Below, in pieces: positions 7,447 to 15,907 of a stretch of DNA of 64,000 nt. Within the stretch, counting starts at the first letter, position 1, and each line of letters begins with the position of its first letter. The position numbers were made by a program, and so were the translations under genes. The notes below the pieces were generated by a model. The model was given only the letters and a program-made list of their open reading frames with translations, was not told the DNA's origin and did not search any database. The DNA is taken from NCBI RefSeq assembly GCF_002085925.2, contig NZ_CP053562.1:1778001-1842000 (forward strand). The letters are read 5' to 3'. This stretch comes from Thioclava electrotropha (GTDB lineage Bacteria > Pseudomonadota > Alphaproteobacteria > Rhodobacterales > Rhodobacteraceae).

Positions 7447-9855
7447 TTACTGCCCGCGCGCCTGTGCCCTGCGATCATAAAGCGCGCGTATGAGCAAGGC
7501 CATCGCTCCCTCAAGCGGCAGCCAGACGAGGCAATAAAGCCAGACCAGCAGCGCGGGACCCCAGCCGATCGGCGTCACGAAAAGCCCGTAAACCGCGATC
7601 AACGTGCCCAGCAATTGCGTGGCCTCCGTTGTCGCGAACAGCCGCAGCGCCGGGAAGGGCCGCCGCCAGAACCAGCTTTGGTGGCGCGTGACGAACAGCG
7701 TCATATGCCCCGAGACGAGGAGCTTGAGGAAGATGATCGTCTGGATCTGGTCGCGCGGCAGGCCGAGATAGGCATCGACGAACCAGAACAGCACGAAGGT
7801 CTCGATCACCCCGGTCACGCCCAGCGTCGCCGCCACCGTCAGCACGCGCCGCATGTCCCAGCGCACCGGGCGTGGCGAGACCGAGACGTTGTCATAGGCG
7901 ATCATCATGATCGGGAAATCGTTGAGCACCGCCAGCAGCACGATCATGATCGCGGTGACGGGGTAGAAATCGAAGATCAGGATCGAGAGTGTCATGAACA
8001 AGAGCACGCGGATCGTCTCGGCGACGCGGAAAGTGGCGTAGCTCGTCATCCGCTCGAAGATCCGGCGCGCTTCCTCGATCGCCGTGGTGATGATCGACAG
8101 CCCCTTGTCGGTCAGCACCAGATCGGCGGCGGTGCGCGCGGCATCGGTCGCCCCGCTCACCGCGATCCCGGCATCGGCCTTGCGCAGGGCAGGGGCGTCG
8201 TTCACCCCATCCCCGGTCATCGCGACGATGGAATGCCCCGCCTGCAGCACCTCGACGATGCGGAACTTGTGCTCGGGGAGAACGCGCGCGAAGCCGTCGG
8301 CGGCGCGGACATTGGCCTCCACCGTGGCCGGGTCGCCATCGAGCAGCTGGCCCGCCGGATAGATTTTCTGCCCGAGATCGAGCTTGCCCGCGATCTGGCG
8401 CGCGATGGCCTCGTGGTCGCCGGTGATGATCTTGACGTCGATCCCCATGTTGCGGGCCTCAGCGATGGTGCTGGCGGCATCGGGGCGCGGCGGGTCGATG
8501 ATCGGCAGTAGGCCAAGAAATTCCCAATCCTGCCCGGCGCGCTTCTGTGCGGCCCCGAGCGCGCGGTAGCCCTGCTGCGCGAGGGTTTCGACCTCGTCCT
8601 CCACCGCCTTGCGCGCGTCATCTGTGAGGGCCGCAAGCTCTACGATCACCTGCGGCGCGCCTTTCGCGACCTGCCAGTGATCGGCCTCGTGACGGACCTC
8701 CGCCTCGCTGCGTTTGCTGACCGGATCGAAGGGGGTGAAGCTGAGCGTCTCGATGGCGTCGAGTGCAATGCCCTTCGCCGCCGCCAGCACCGCTTTGTCG
8801 ATCGCATCGGGCGCATCGCGGTCGCAGGCAAGCGCCGATGCGCGCAGCAGATCGTCGACCGCGATGCCCTCTGCCGGGCGCGGATCCTCGACGGTCAGCT
8901 CGTTCAGCGTCAGCGTCCCGGTCTTGTCCGAGCACAGCACATCGACGCCCGCCAGTTCCTCGATTGACACCAGCCGCGAGACGATCGCCTTCATCCGCGC
9001 AAGCCGCTCCGCGCCCACCGCCATCGTCACCGACAGAACCGTGGGCAGCGCGACCGGGATCGCCGCCACCGTCAGGATCAGCGCGAACTGGATCACCTCG
9101 AGCGGCGGGTTGTGCCGCTGAAACGAGACGATCACGATCATCGCCACCAGAACCAGCGCCGCTGCGATCAGGAAATTCCCGATCTGCATCACGGCTTTCT
9201 GGAAATGCGATTTGCCATTCGTGGTCTGCACGAGCGAGGCGGTGTGGCCGAAATAGGTCTCCATCCCGGTCGCCGTAACCTCGCCGGTCATCTCGCCCAG
9301 CTTCACGACCGAGCCGGAATAGGCGCTGTCACCGACCGCCTTATCGACGGGCAGGGACTCGCCCGTCAGCGCCGCCTCGTCGATGGAGAGATATTTGCCC
9401 TCGAAGAGCGTCAGATCAGCCGGGACGATCTGACCGATCGACAGGCGCACGATATCGCCGGGCACCAGATCGCGCGCGGCGATCTCCTGCCATGTCCCGT
9501 CCCGTTTCACGCGGGCGCTCGGGGCCAGCTGCGCCTTGAGCGCTGCGATGGCCGAACTCGCCTTGCTCTCTTCCTTGAAGCCCACCGCCGCGTTGAGCAG
9601 CAGCATCACGAAGATCACCGCGAAATCGGACCAGTCGCGCAGCACGAGCGACAACAGCGCCGCCAGTTCGATCAGCCACGGGATCGGTCCCCAGAAATAG
9701 CCCGCGATCCGTTGCAACAGGGTTTTCTCGTCGCTTTGGAGCGCATTGGGACCGTATCGCTCGAGCCTCTGTGCCGCCTCTGCCGCGCTCAGACCTGTCT
9801 TGCGGTCCGTTTCCGGCACATTCTGCGTCATCGGTTCAGCGACGGTCTGGTCCAT
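7447..9855 (-). CDS. Plasma-membrane H+-ATPase, P-type (P3A)
   Basis: An 802-residue P-type ATPase. The TGES actuator motif is at residues 164-167, the M4 signature PVALPTVL at 267-274, the phosphorylated aspartate D310 in CSDKTGTLT, and [20 protein letters not shown] in the hinge. No CPC or N-terminal metal site is present, which excludes a heavy-metal pump; the pattern is that of P3A proton pumps, shorter than the fungal and plant enzymes because the C-terminal regulatory tail is missing. The ATG at 9855, preceded by GGAGAC, is preferred to one 63 bp upstream and overlaps the preceding hydrolase gene by 20 bp. Proton export could serve pH or energy homeostasis. Confidence 0.9.
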   Translation of the reverse strand: MDQTVAEPMTQNVPETDRKTGLSAAEAAQRLERYGPNALQSDEKTLLQRIAGYFWGPIPWLIELAALLSLVLRDWSDFAVIFVMLLLNAAVGFKEESKASSAIAALKAQLAPSARVKRDGTWQEIAARDLVPGDIVRLSIGQIVPADLTLFEGKYLSIDEAALTGESLPVDKAVGDSAYSGSVVKLGEMTGEVTATGMETYFGHTASLVQTTNGKSHFQKAVMQIGNFLIAAALVLVAMIVIVSFQRHNPPLEVIQFALILTVAAIPVALPTVLSVTMAVGAERLARMKAIVSRLVSIEELAGVDVLCSDKTGTLTLNELTVEDPRPAEGIAVDDLLRASALACDRDAPDAIDKAVLAAAKGIALDAIETLSFTPFDPVSKRSEAEVRHEADHWQVAKGAPQVIVELAALTDDARKAVEDEVETLAQQGYRALGAAQKRAGQDWEFLGLLPIIDPPRPDAASTIAEARNMGIDVKIITGDHEAIARQIAGKLDLGQKIYPAGQLLDGDPATVEANVRAADGFARVLPEHKFRIVEVLQAGHSIVAMTGDGVNDAPALRKADAGIAVSGATDAARTAADLVLTDKGLSIITTAIEEARRIFERMTSYATFRVAETIRVLLFMTLSILIFDFYPVTAIMIVLLAVLNDFPIMMIAYDNVSVSPRPVRWDMRRVLTVAATLGVTGVIETFVLFWFVDAYLGLPRDQIQTIIFLKLLVSGHMTLFVTRHQSWFWRRPFPALRLFATTEATQLLGTLIAVYGLFVTPIGWGPALLVWLYCLVWLPLEGAMALLIRALYDRRAQARGQ

Positions 9856-10981
9856 TGTTCGTGTCTCCAGCTTTGGCCCCGAGCTTGCCGAGCCACTGAC
9901 CGATTTCCGGCCAGACATTCGAGAGAGTGTGGCTGCCCATGAAGAGGCCGATATGCCCGCCCTCGACCAAGCGGCTCACGATATCCTTGCGCGGCGTGCC
10001 GAGCAGCGTCTCTGCCGCGAAGACCTGTTCGCGCGTGGTGATGTCGTCCGCCTTGCCCGCAAGCAGAAAGGCCGGGCAGGTGATCGCGCCCAGATCGAGC
10101 TTGCGCCCGAGGCCCACGAATTCCCCCTTGGCGAACAGGTTCTGTTTGAACAGCAGGTCGATCGCCTGCAGGTAATAGCGCCCCGGCAGGTCGATGGGGT
10201 TCTCGTACCAGCTCTCGAACCGCTCGGTGCGCTTCATGAAATTGCGGTCGTCGATATGCTCGTAGAGATCGACGAACTTGCCGAAATACTGCTGATCGGC
10301 ATGCATGTTCTTCCAGCCGGTGAGCATGAACCGCCCCGGCATCCGGCCCTCACCGGCCTCGACCATTTCCTGATAGGCCGAGAGCGGCATCTCATGGGCG
10401 AGCTTGCGGATCGGACCGTGCCCGGCATCGGTGTCGATGGGCGAGCCCGCCAGCACGAGACCCGCGACCTTCTCGGGGAAACGCGCGGCATACATCGCCG
10501 ACATCCAGCCGCCCTGACACAGGCCCACCAGCATCACCCGCCCGCCGAGCTCATCGACCGCGACGTTGATCTCGGCAAGGTATTTGTCGATGTCGAAATC
10601 GCGCATCTCGGGCGTCGCGCTTTTCCAGTCCGTGCAGAGCACACGCCCCAGGCCTGCATCCAGCAGCGTCTCGATCAGGCTCTGGCCCTTGGCGTAATCC
10701 GCGATGGTCGAGGAATGCCCGGCATAGGGCGCATCGACAATCACCGGAATGCCGCCGCCCGTGCCGCCGAAATCGCGCAGCCGCATCGTGTCGAGATCGA
10801 GCAGCACGTCGTTCTTCGTGGCCCATTTCGGATCAGGCGGGTGCGTGATCTTCGCCGCCTCGTCGAGATAGGTCAGCCCTTTCTCGACCGCGTCGAGCCC
10901 GATCTTCTGCCACTCCATCGCCGCAGCCATCGGCCAGAAGAAGGGAACGCTGTGTTCGTAGGTGTTATTGGCATCGCTCAT
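9836..10981 (-). CDS. PHA synthase/depolymerase-like alpha/beta hydrolase
   Basis: A 381-residue alpha/beta-hydrolase-fold protein. Its nucleophile elbow is GLCQGG with Cys155, the G-x-C-x-G-G lipase-like box of polyhydroxyalkanoate synthases, rather than the serine box of ordinary lipases. A late GGHIGLFMG motif supplies the catalytic histidine. The length is close to class III PhaC and well below class I enzymes, so it may be a PHA synthase relative with another role. The ATG at 10981 is chosen; one 54 bp upstream is also possible. It overlaps the proton-ATPase gene by 20 bp, so the two are translationally linked. Confidence 0.7.
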   Translation of the reverse strand: MSDANNTYEHSVPFFWPMAAAMEWQKIGLDAVEKGLTYLDEAAKITHPPDPKWATKNDVLLDLDTMRLRDFGGTGGGIPVIVDAPYAGHSSTIADYAKGQSLIETLLDAGLGRVLCTDWKSATPEMRDFDIDKYLAEINVAVDELGGRVMLVGLCQGGWMSAMYAARFPEKVAGLVLAGSPIDTDAGHGPIRKLAHEMPLSAYQEMVEAGEGRMPGRFMLTGWKNMHADQQYFGKFVDLYEHIDDRNFMKRTERFESWYENPIDLPGRYYLQAIDLLFKQNLFAKGEFVGLGRKLDLGAITCPAFLLAGKADDITTREQVFAAETLLGTPRKDIVSRLVEGGHIGLFMGSHTLSNVWPEIGQWLGKLGAKAGDTNNGPDRR

Positions 10982-11131
10982 GTTCGACACTCGCAAGACG
11001 CTTTGGTGCACAGATGCACTCTTTTGAGACCCCAAGGCCCGTTAGAATGCAAGTGCAGCAAAGCCCGAGCGCGCGAACGTGAAGCTGATGTGTGGAACGG
11101 TGAGGCGGTTTTGGCGGCGGGTGACGCTTTC

Positions 11132-11944
11132 TTAATCCGTGCTCAGAAGCGCCGTGACCAGCGCGCTGGACGGATCGGACAGCTCCTCGATCACGTCGAA
11201 ATGGTGCCGCCCGTAGGCCGCGACCAGATCTGCTTCCGGCCAGTGCTCGGCCTGCAGGGACGACTGGCGCAGGAATTCCGGACGTTCCGCCGCGCCGACC
11301 CAGACGGTGACTTTCACGCCGGGGCGAAGCTTCAGCAGGGCGGGGCTTTCGCTGGCGGCGATCTCGGGCGTGATCCCCAGCCGCGCGTTCATCGAATGCA
11401 TCTGCAACGGGCGCAGGTCATGCACGCCGCTCACCGAGATCACCCGCCGGATCCGCGCCGCGGTTTCGTCGGAGAGCGCGCTGCCCTCGGATACCGACCG
11501 CGTCACGAGATGCCCGCCCGCGGAATGGCCGACGAGATGGATCGGGCCTTCCACCAGCCCCGCTGCGTGATCGATGGCCCGTGCGATCTGCTGCGCGATG
11601 CCGGGAATGCTGTTCTCCGGGGCGAGCGTGTAGCCGGGCAGGGCGACGGTCCAGCCCTGAGACAGCGCACCCTCTGCCAGATGGGACCACATGTCCTTGC
11701 TGAATTTCAGCCAGTAGCCGCCGTGGACGAAGACCACGAGCCCCTTGGACGCGCCTTCGGGGCGGAAGAGGTCGATCTTTTCGCGGGGCGCATCGCCATA
11801 GGCAGCTTCGCTCATCCGATCGGCATGGCGCGACCGGAACTCGGCGGCGCGCTCGGCCCAGAGATCGGGGTAGGCGCTGCCATTCTCGATATAGCCGCCG
11901 TTCTCGAAAGCGTCTTCCCAGTCGATCCCGCTCAGGTCTTCCAT
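11132..11944 (-). CDS. kynB: Kynurenine formamidase (arylformamidase), alpha/beta-hydrolase type
   Basis: A 270-residue alpha/beta hydrolase with the oxyanion motif HGGYW at residues 74-78, the serine nucleophile in GHSAGG (S141), and a C-terminal RHHFD that carries the catalytic histidine. This is the eukaryote-like arylformamidase fold, which hydrolyses N-formylkynurenine to kynurenine and formate. The start at 11944 has GGGAGG before it; the frame stays open well upstream but without a better start. It is divergent from kynureninase, the next step in tryptophan degradation, which strongly supports the call. No tryptophan dioxygenase is in the window. The name kynB is usually given to a non-homologous metal enzyme, so it is used here by function only. 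Confidence 0.75.
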   Translation of the reverse strand: MEDLSGIDWEDAFENGGYIENGSAYPDLWAERAAEFRSRHADRMSEAAYGDAPREKIDLFRPEGASKGLVVFVHGGYWLKFSKDMWSHLAEGALSQGWTVALPGYTLAPENSIPGIAQQIARAIDHAAGLVEGPIHLVGHSAGGHLVTRSVSEGSALSDETAARIRRVISVSGVHDLRPLQMHSMNARLGITPEIAASESPALLKLRPGVKVTVWVGAAERPEFLRQSSLQAEHWPEADLVAAYGRHHFDVIEELSDPSSALVTALLSTD

Positions 11945-11985
11945 GTTCCCTCCCGCTTTTTTCGCGTCATGCCCGGAGACAGAGC

Positions 11986-12001
11986 ATATCCCGCGGGATA
12001 T
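11986..12001. promoter_or_regulatory. 16-bp palindrome between the divergent kynurenine genes
   Basis: ATATCCCGCGGGATAT is a perfect palindrome, 42 bp from the formamidase start and 118 bp from the kynureninase start, in the only gap between the two divergent genes. It probably binds the kyn regulator (an Lrp/AsnC or MarR-type protein in other bacteria), which is not encoded in this window. Confidence 0.55.
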
Positions 12002-12118
12002 TGCGAGGGCACGGTCGCGCGGGTAGCGTGCGCCGGAGCCGAAACTTTCGTGATCCATCAGCCGATTGCCGGGTTTCGAGACGCGCTTTCGGGCCGTGAG
12101 AACAAGAGGAAGACGACC

Positions 12119-13309
12119 ATGCCGAACCTGCCGAGAAAGCACCTTTTCGATCTGCCCGAGGGGGTGATCTATCTCGACGGGAACTCGCTCGGGCCGCTAC
12201 CGCGCGGGGTGGCGGAGCGGCTGGAGAGCTGCGCACGCGACGAATGGGGGCAGATGCTGATCCGGGGCTGGAACGAGGCGCATTGGATGGATCAGCCCGC
12301 CCGCGTCGGCAATAGGATCGGTCGGCTGATCGGCGCGCCGGAAGGCTCTGTCGTGCTGGGCGATACGCTTTCGATCAAGGTCTATCAGGCGCTGGCCTCG
12401 GCGCTGGAAATGCGGCCCGACCGGAAGGTCATCCTGTCCGACAAGGGCAATTTCCCGACCGATCTCTATATGGCGGATGGGCTGGTCCGCTCGCTGGCTC
12501 GCGGGCACGAGCTGCGCACGCCCGCACCCGAGGACGTGGCCGACGCGATCACCGAAGAGGTCGCGGTGGTGATGCTGACGCAGGTCGATTACCGTACCGG
12601 ACGGATGCACGATTTCGAGGCGATCACCCGCAAGGCCCATGCGGTTGGCGCGGTGATGATCTGGGATCTCGCCCATAGCGCGGGCGCGGTGCCGGTGGAC
12701 ATGACGGCGAACGGGGCCGAATTCGCGGTTGGCTGCACCTACAAATATCTCAACGGTGGGCCCGGTGCCCCGGCCTTCATCTATGTCCGCCCCGACATCG
12801 CTGACACGGTGCGCCCGGCGCTGAGCGGCTGGCTCGGCCATGAGGCGCCCTTCGCCTTCGATCTCGACTACCGCCCCGGCCGCGCGGTCGAGCGGATGCG
12901 CGTCGGCACGCCGCCGGTCCTGCAGATGACCGCGCTCGAAGAGGCGCTCAAACTCTGGGACGGGCTGACGATGGAGGAGGTGCGTAAGCGCTCCGTCGAG
13001 TTGTCGGAGCTCTTCATCCGCGAGGTCGAGGCGCGCTGCCCAGACCTCACGCTGCTCAGCCCGCGCGACCCGGAGGCCCGCGGCAGTCAGGTCTCGTTCG
13101 GTTTCGCCGAAAGCTACGCCGTCGTTCAGGCCCTGATCGCGCGCGGGGTGATCGGAGATTTCCGCGCGCCCGACGCGATGCGCTTCGGCTTCACGCCGCT
13201 TTACCTCGATGAGGCCGACGTGACGCGCGCCGCCGAAATCCTCGGCGAAGTGATGGCGCTGCGGGCCTGGGATACGCCTGCGTTCAAGGCACGCGGACGG
13301 GTCACCTAA
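12119..13309 (+). CDS. kynU: Kynureninase
   Basis: A 396-residue PLP enzyme of aminotransferase fold type I that cleaves L-kynurenine to anthranilate and alanine. Visible features are the N-terminal YLDGNSLGPLP, the PLP-aspartate segment WDLAHSAGAVP (D183), and the Schiff-base lysine K209 in GCTYKYLNGGPG. GAGGAAG lies 6-7 bp before the ATG at 12119. The frame is also open for more than 2 kb upstream, but that part is antisense to the ATPase and hydrolase genes and is not coding. Its divergent partner encodes the formamidase that makes kynurenine. Confidence 0.93.
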   Translation: MPNLPRKHLFDLPEGVIYLDGNSLGPLPRGVAERLESCARDEWGQMLIRGWNEAHWMDQPARVGNRIGRLIGAPEGSVVLGDTLSIKVYQALASALEMRPDRKVILSDKGNFPTDLYMADGLVRSLARGHELRTPAPEDVADAITEEVAVVMLTQVDYRTGRMHDFEAITRKAHAVGAVMIWDLAHSAGAVPVDMTANGAEFAVGCTYKYLNGGPGAPAFIYVRPDIADTVRPALSGWLGHEAPFAFDLDYRPGRAVERMRVGTPPVLQMTALEEALKLWDGLTMEEVRKRSVELSELFIREVEARCPDLTLLSPRDPEARGSQVSFGFAESYAVVQALIARGVIGDFRAPDAMRFGFTPLYLDEADVTRAAEILGEVMALRAWDTPAFKARGRVT

Positions 13310-13330
13310 CCGTTCGCCTTTGCGCGACCG

Positions 13331-14239
13331 TCAGCCCGGCGTCGTGAACTCGGCGACCAATTCGCGGATCAGCTCGCGCAGCCAGACATGCCCCTGATCC
13401 CGGCGCAGATGCGGGTGCCACGCGATCTGGCTGGGAAAGGTGCCGAGGTCTATCGGCACGGGAACATCGCGCAAGCCATAAGGTCTGGCGGTCATCGCGG
13501 CGACCCGCGCAGGCACCGTGGCGATCCCGCCCAGCCGTGCGACCGCAGGCGCGGCGGTCAGGAAATGCGTGACCACGACGGCGGTGTTGCGGGACAACCC
13601 CGTCGCCTCGGTGCGTTTGTGAACTCCGGTGCGCCACTTGCCGGGCGGGGCGACGACCACATGCGGCAACGTCTCGTAGAGGCTCCGGTCGAGCGACGCG
13701 CCCTCGGGTAACGCCTGCGGCGCGACGATGCAGCGGAACCCGTCCTCGAACAGGTCGGAGACCACGAGGTCCTCGGGTGGGGAGTCGAACCGCCCTACCG
13801 CCAGATCGAAGGCCCGCCCGGCAAGCGCGCGGGGGTCCAGATCGGGCCCGATGGGCGAGATTTCGAGACGCGCCGACGGGGCCCTGTCCGCGAAGGCCGC
13901 CGCGAGTTCCGGCGCGAGAACGATCTCGGCATAGGGCCCCAGCAACAGCCGGAAGCGGCGTGTGGTGCGCGCGGGATCGAAAGGCTCGGCGGCGCGGAAG
14001 GCCTGTTCCAGCCGCTCCAGCCCCGCGGCGATGTCGGGCGCGATCTCGAGCGCTTTCTCGGTGGGCTCCACGCCATAGCGGGCGCGCAGGAACAACTCGT
14101 CACCCAGCGCCGCACGCAGACGTGACAGCGCCGCGCTCACGGTGCTCTGGGATTGGCCGAGCCGCTGGGCCGCGGCGGTTACATTGCGTTCTTCCATGAC
14201 CGCATGGAACACGCGCAAAAGCGATACGTCGGGTGTCAT
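13331..14239 (-). CDS. LysR-family transcriptional regulator
   Basis: A 302-residue LysR protein. The winged HTH spans residues 1-60, with AAQRLGQSQSTVSAALSRLR as the recognition region, and is followed by a periplasmic-binding-protein-like effector domain. It is convergent with kynU (21 bp apart) and divergent from the DJ-1/PfpI-type gene. The shared upstream gap holds TTGCCTGCATCAA (14265-14277), a T-N11-A type LysR box. The likely targets are therefore the DJ-1/SDR pair; the inducer is unknown. Confidence 0.88.
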   Translation of the reverse strand: MTPDVSLLRVFHAVMEERNVTAAAQRLGQSQSTVSAALSRLRAALGDELFLRARYGVEPTEKALEIAPDIAAGLERLEQAFRAAEPFDPARTTRRFRLLLGPYAEIVLAPELAAAFADRAPSARLEISPIGPDLDPRALAGRAFDLAVGRFDSPPEDLVVSDLFEDGFRCIVAPQALPEGASLDRSLYETLPHVVVAPPGKWRTGVHKRTEATGLSRNTAVVVTHFLTAAPAVARLGGIATVPARVAAMTARPYGLRDVPVPIDLGTFPSQIAWHPHLRRDQGHVWLRELIRELVAEFTTPG

Positions 14240-14382
14240 GTCTCCGGAATATCGATTTCTGACGTTGCCTGCATCAATTTCTCGATCAGTGAACGCAACC
14301 TATCTCTGTTGGGACGCGTTGACGGCCCGAGACGAACAGGACCGGAAATGCCCTGAAACGCACAACGAAGGAGGCCAAACCC

Positions 14383-15066
14383 ATGGCACGTATTCTTATT
14401 CTTTCGACCGCAGCCGACGCTCTGGGCGATACGGGCAAAAAGACCGGCGTCTGGTACGAGGAACTGGCGACGCCCTATTACGCCTTCCTCGACGCAGGCC
14501 ACGAGGTGAAAGTCGCCACGATCGGCGGCCACTCGATCCCGATCGACCCGAATTCCGACGTGACCGGCGATGACGCGCCGGCCTCGGTGACGCGTTTCCG
14601 GGATGACGCCGACGCCAAGGCGGTTCTGGAAAACCCCGCGCGCATCGAGGACGAGGACATCACTTCCTATGATGCGCTCTACATCCCCGGCGGCCACGGC
14701 GCGATGTATGACCTCGCCGAGAGTGATATCTCCGCGAAGGCGATCAGCACGGCTTGGGATGGCGGCAAGATTGTCGCCTCGGTCTGCCACGGCCCCGCAG
14801 CCTTCGACAAGGTGAAGGACAAAAACGGCGACTCCATCGTGAAAGGCCGCAAGGTCTCGGCCTTCACCGATAGTGAGGAGCGCGGCGTGGGACTTGCCGA
14901 CGCGGTGCCCTTCCTTCTTGAAACCCGCCTGCGCGAGTTGGGCGCTCAGTTCGAGAGCACCGACGACTGGCAGCCCCATGCGGTGGCCGACGGGCGTCTT
15001 GTGACCGGCCAGAACCCGGCCTCCTCCGAGGCGGCTGCGAAAGAAGTGCTGGCCCTCCTGGGCTGA
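14383..15066 (+). CDS. DJ-1/PfpI-superfamily protein (type 1 glutamine amidotransferase-like)
   Basis: A 227-residue protein of the Hsp31-like branch. The nucleophile elbow is VCHGPAA with Cys135; a conserved acidic residue sits in WYEEL (about E26-E27), and GGHGAMYDL precedes the elbow, with a His after the Cys as in Hsp31-type members. Such proteins act as glyoxalase III-like enzymes or chaperones under carbonyl or oxidative stress. GAAGGAGG lies upstream of the ATG. It is followed 66 bp later by a short-chain dehydrogenase on the same strand, and a LysR gene is divergent. Confidence 0.85.
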   Translation: MARILILSTAADALGDTGKKTGVWYEELATPYYAFLDAGHEVKVATIGGHSIPIDPNSDVTGDDAPASVTRFRDDADAKAVLENPARIEDEDITSYDALYIPGGHGAMYDLAESDISAKAISTAWDGGKIVASVCHGPAAFDKVKDKNGDSIVKGRKVSAFTDSEERGVGLADAVPFLLETRLRELGAQFESTDDWQPHAVADGRLVTGQNPASSEAAAKEVLALLG

Positions 15067-15132
15067 TATCGAGAGGCGCCGCCCGGTCCGGGTGGCGCCT
15101 TCTTCGTTCCCACCAAATTCAGAGAGGCTGAC

Positions 15133-15816
15133 ATGTCGAAAATCATTCTCATCACCGGCGCCTCCACCGGGATCGGCGAGAGCTGTGCGCGCCATGCGGT
15201 CGAGGCGGGCCACAAGGTCGCTCTGGCCGCACGGTCCGAGGAGAAACTCGAAGCTCTGGTCAAAGATCTGGGTGCCGACAACGCCCTCGCGCTGCCCACC
15301 GACGTCACCGACCCCGACGCTCAGGAACGCATGGTCGCGCGTGCGGTCGAGCATTACGGTCGTCTCGACGTGGTGCTGGCCAATGCGGGCGTCGGCGCTT
15401 CGGCGCGCGGGACCGAGGCCGGATCGGTCGAGAGCTTCCAGAAGATGATCGAAGTGAACTGCCTCGCCGTGACCTACACCGCGAAATTCGCGTTGCCGCA
15501 TCTGCGCGCGTCCAAGGGGCATATGGTGCTGACCGGCTCCAAGGCGTCGCAGGGCGCGATGTTCGGCTCGGTCTATTCGGCGACGAAGTGGTTCATCCGC
15601 GGCTATGCCGACAATCTCGGCGAGGAGCTTGGCGCGGCGGGCGGTCGCGTCACCTGCCTGCATCCGGGCATGGTCGACACGCCGTTCTTCGACGAGGCAA
15701 AGCCCGACGCGCTGCGCCCCGACGATGTCGCGCGCGCCTTCCTCTTCGCGATCGACCAGCCCGATCACGTTCTTATCCCGCATCTGCCGGTCTATCCCAA
15801 ACCGAAGACGGATTGA
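15133..15816 (+). CDS. Short-chain dehydrogenase/reductase (SDR)
   Basis: A 227-residue classical SDR. The nucleotide-binding GASTGIGE is at residues 9-16, the NAG motif at 84-86, the active-site Tyr148 and Lys152 in YSATK, and the catalytic Ser at about 136. The Arg in the AARSEEK segment after beta-2 suggests NADP(H). It ends in the typical HPGMVDTPFF segment. The substrate is unknown. It probably shares a transcript with the DJ-1-type gene and ends at the terminator at 15853-15880, so the pair may detoxify reactive carbonyls. Confidence 0.87.
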   Translation: MSKIILITGASTGIGESCARHAVEAGHKVALAARSEEKLEALVKDLGADNALALPTDVTDPDAQERMVARAVEHYGRLDVVLANAGVGASARGTEAGSVESFQKMIEVNCLAVTYTAKFALPHLRASKGHMVLTGSKASQGAMFGSVYSATKWFIRGYADNLGEELGAAGGRVTCLHPGMVDTPFFDEAKPDALRPDDVARAFLFAIDQPDHVLIPHLPVYPKPKTD

Positions 15817-15852
15817 TCCGAGCGGGTCGCCTCTGCGGCGATCCGACATTGA

Positions 15853-15880
15853 AAGGAGCCGGCCCGAGGGTCGGCTCCTT
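15853..15880 (+). terminator. Hairpin terminator after the SDR gene
   Basis: A stem of about 12 bp with one G-T pair (AAGGAGCCGG arm at 15853) closes on a 4-nt loop, 37 bp after the SDR stop and before the convergent aldehyde dehydrogenase. The following T content is moderate. Confidence 0.7.
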
Positions 15881-15907
15881 GCTGTTTCGACCCTCTGAGA
15901 GCCCGGC

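Noticed and set aside
11006..11019. GTGCA-CAGA-TGCAC inverted repeat before the PHA-like hydrolase
   Set aside because: Only a 5-bp stem, expected often by chance; no supporting promoter hexamers.
9746..12118. Long open extension upstream of kynureninase
   Set aside because: It is antisense to the ATPase and hydrolase genes; the enzyme's own start with a ribosome site is at 12119.
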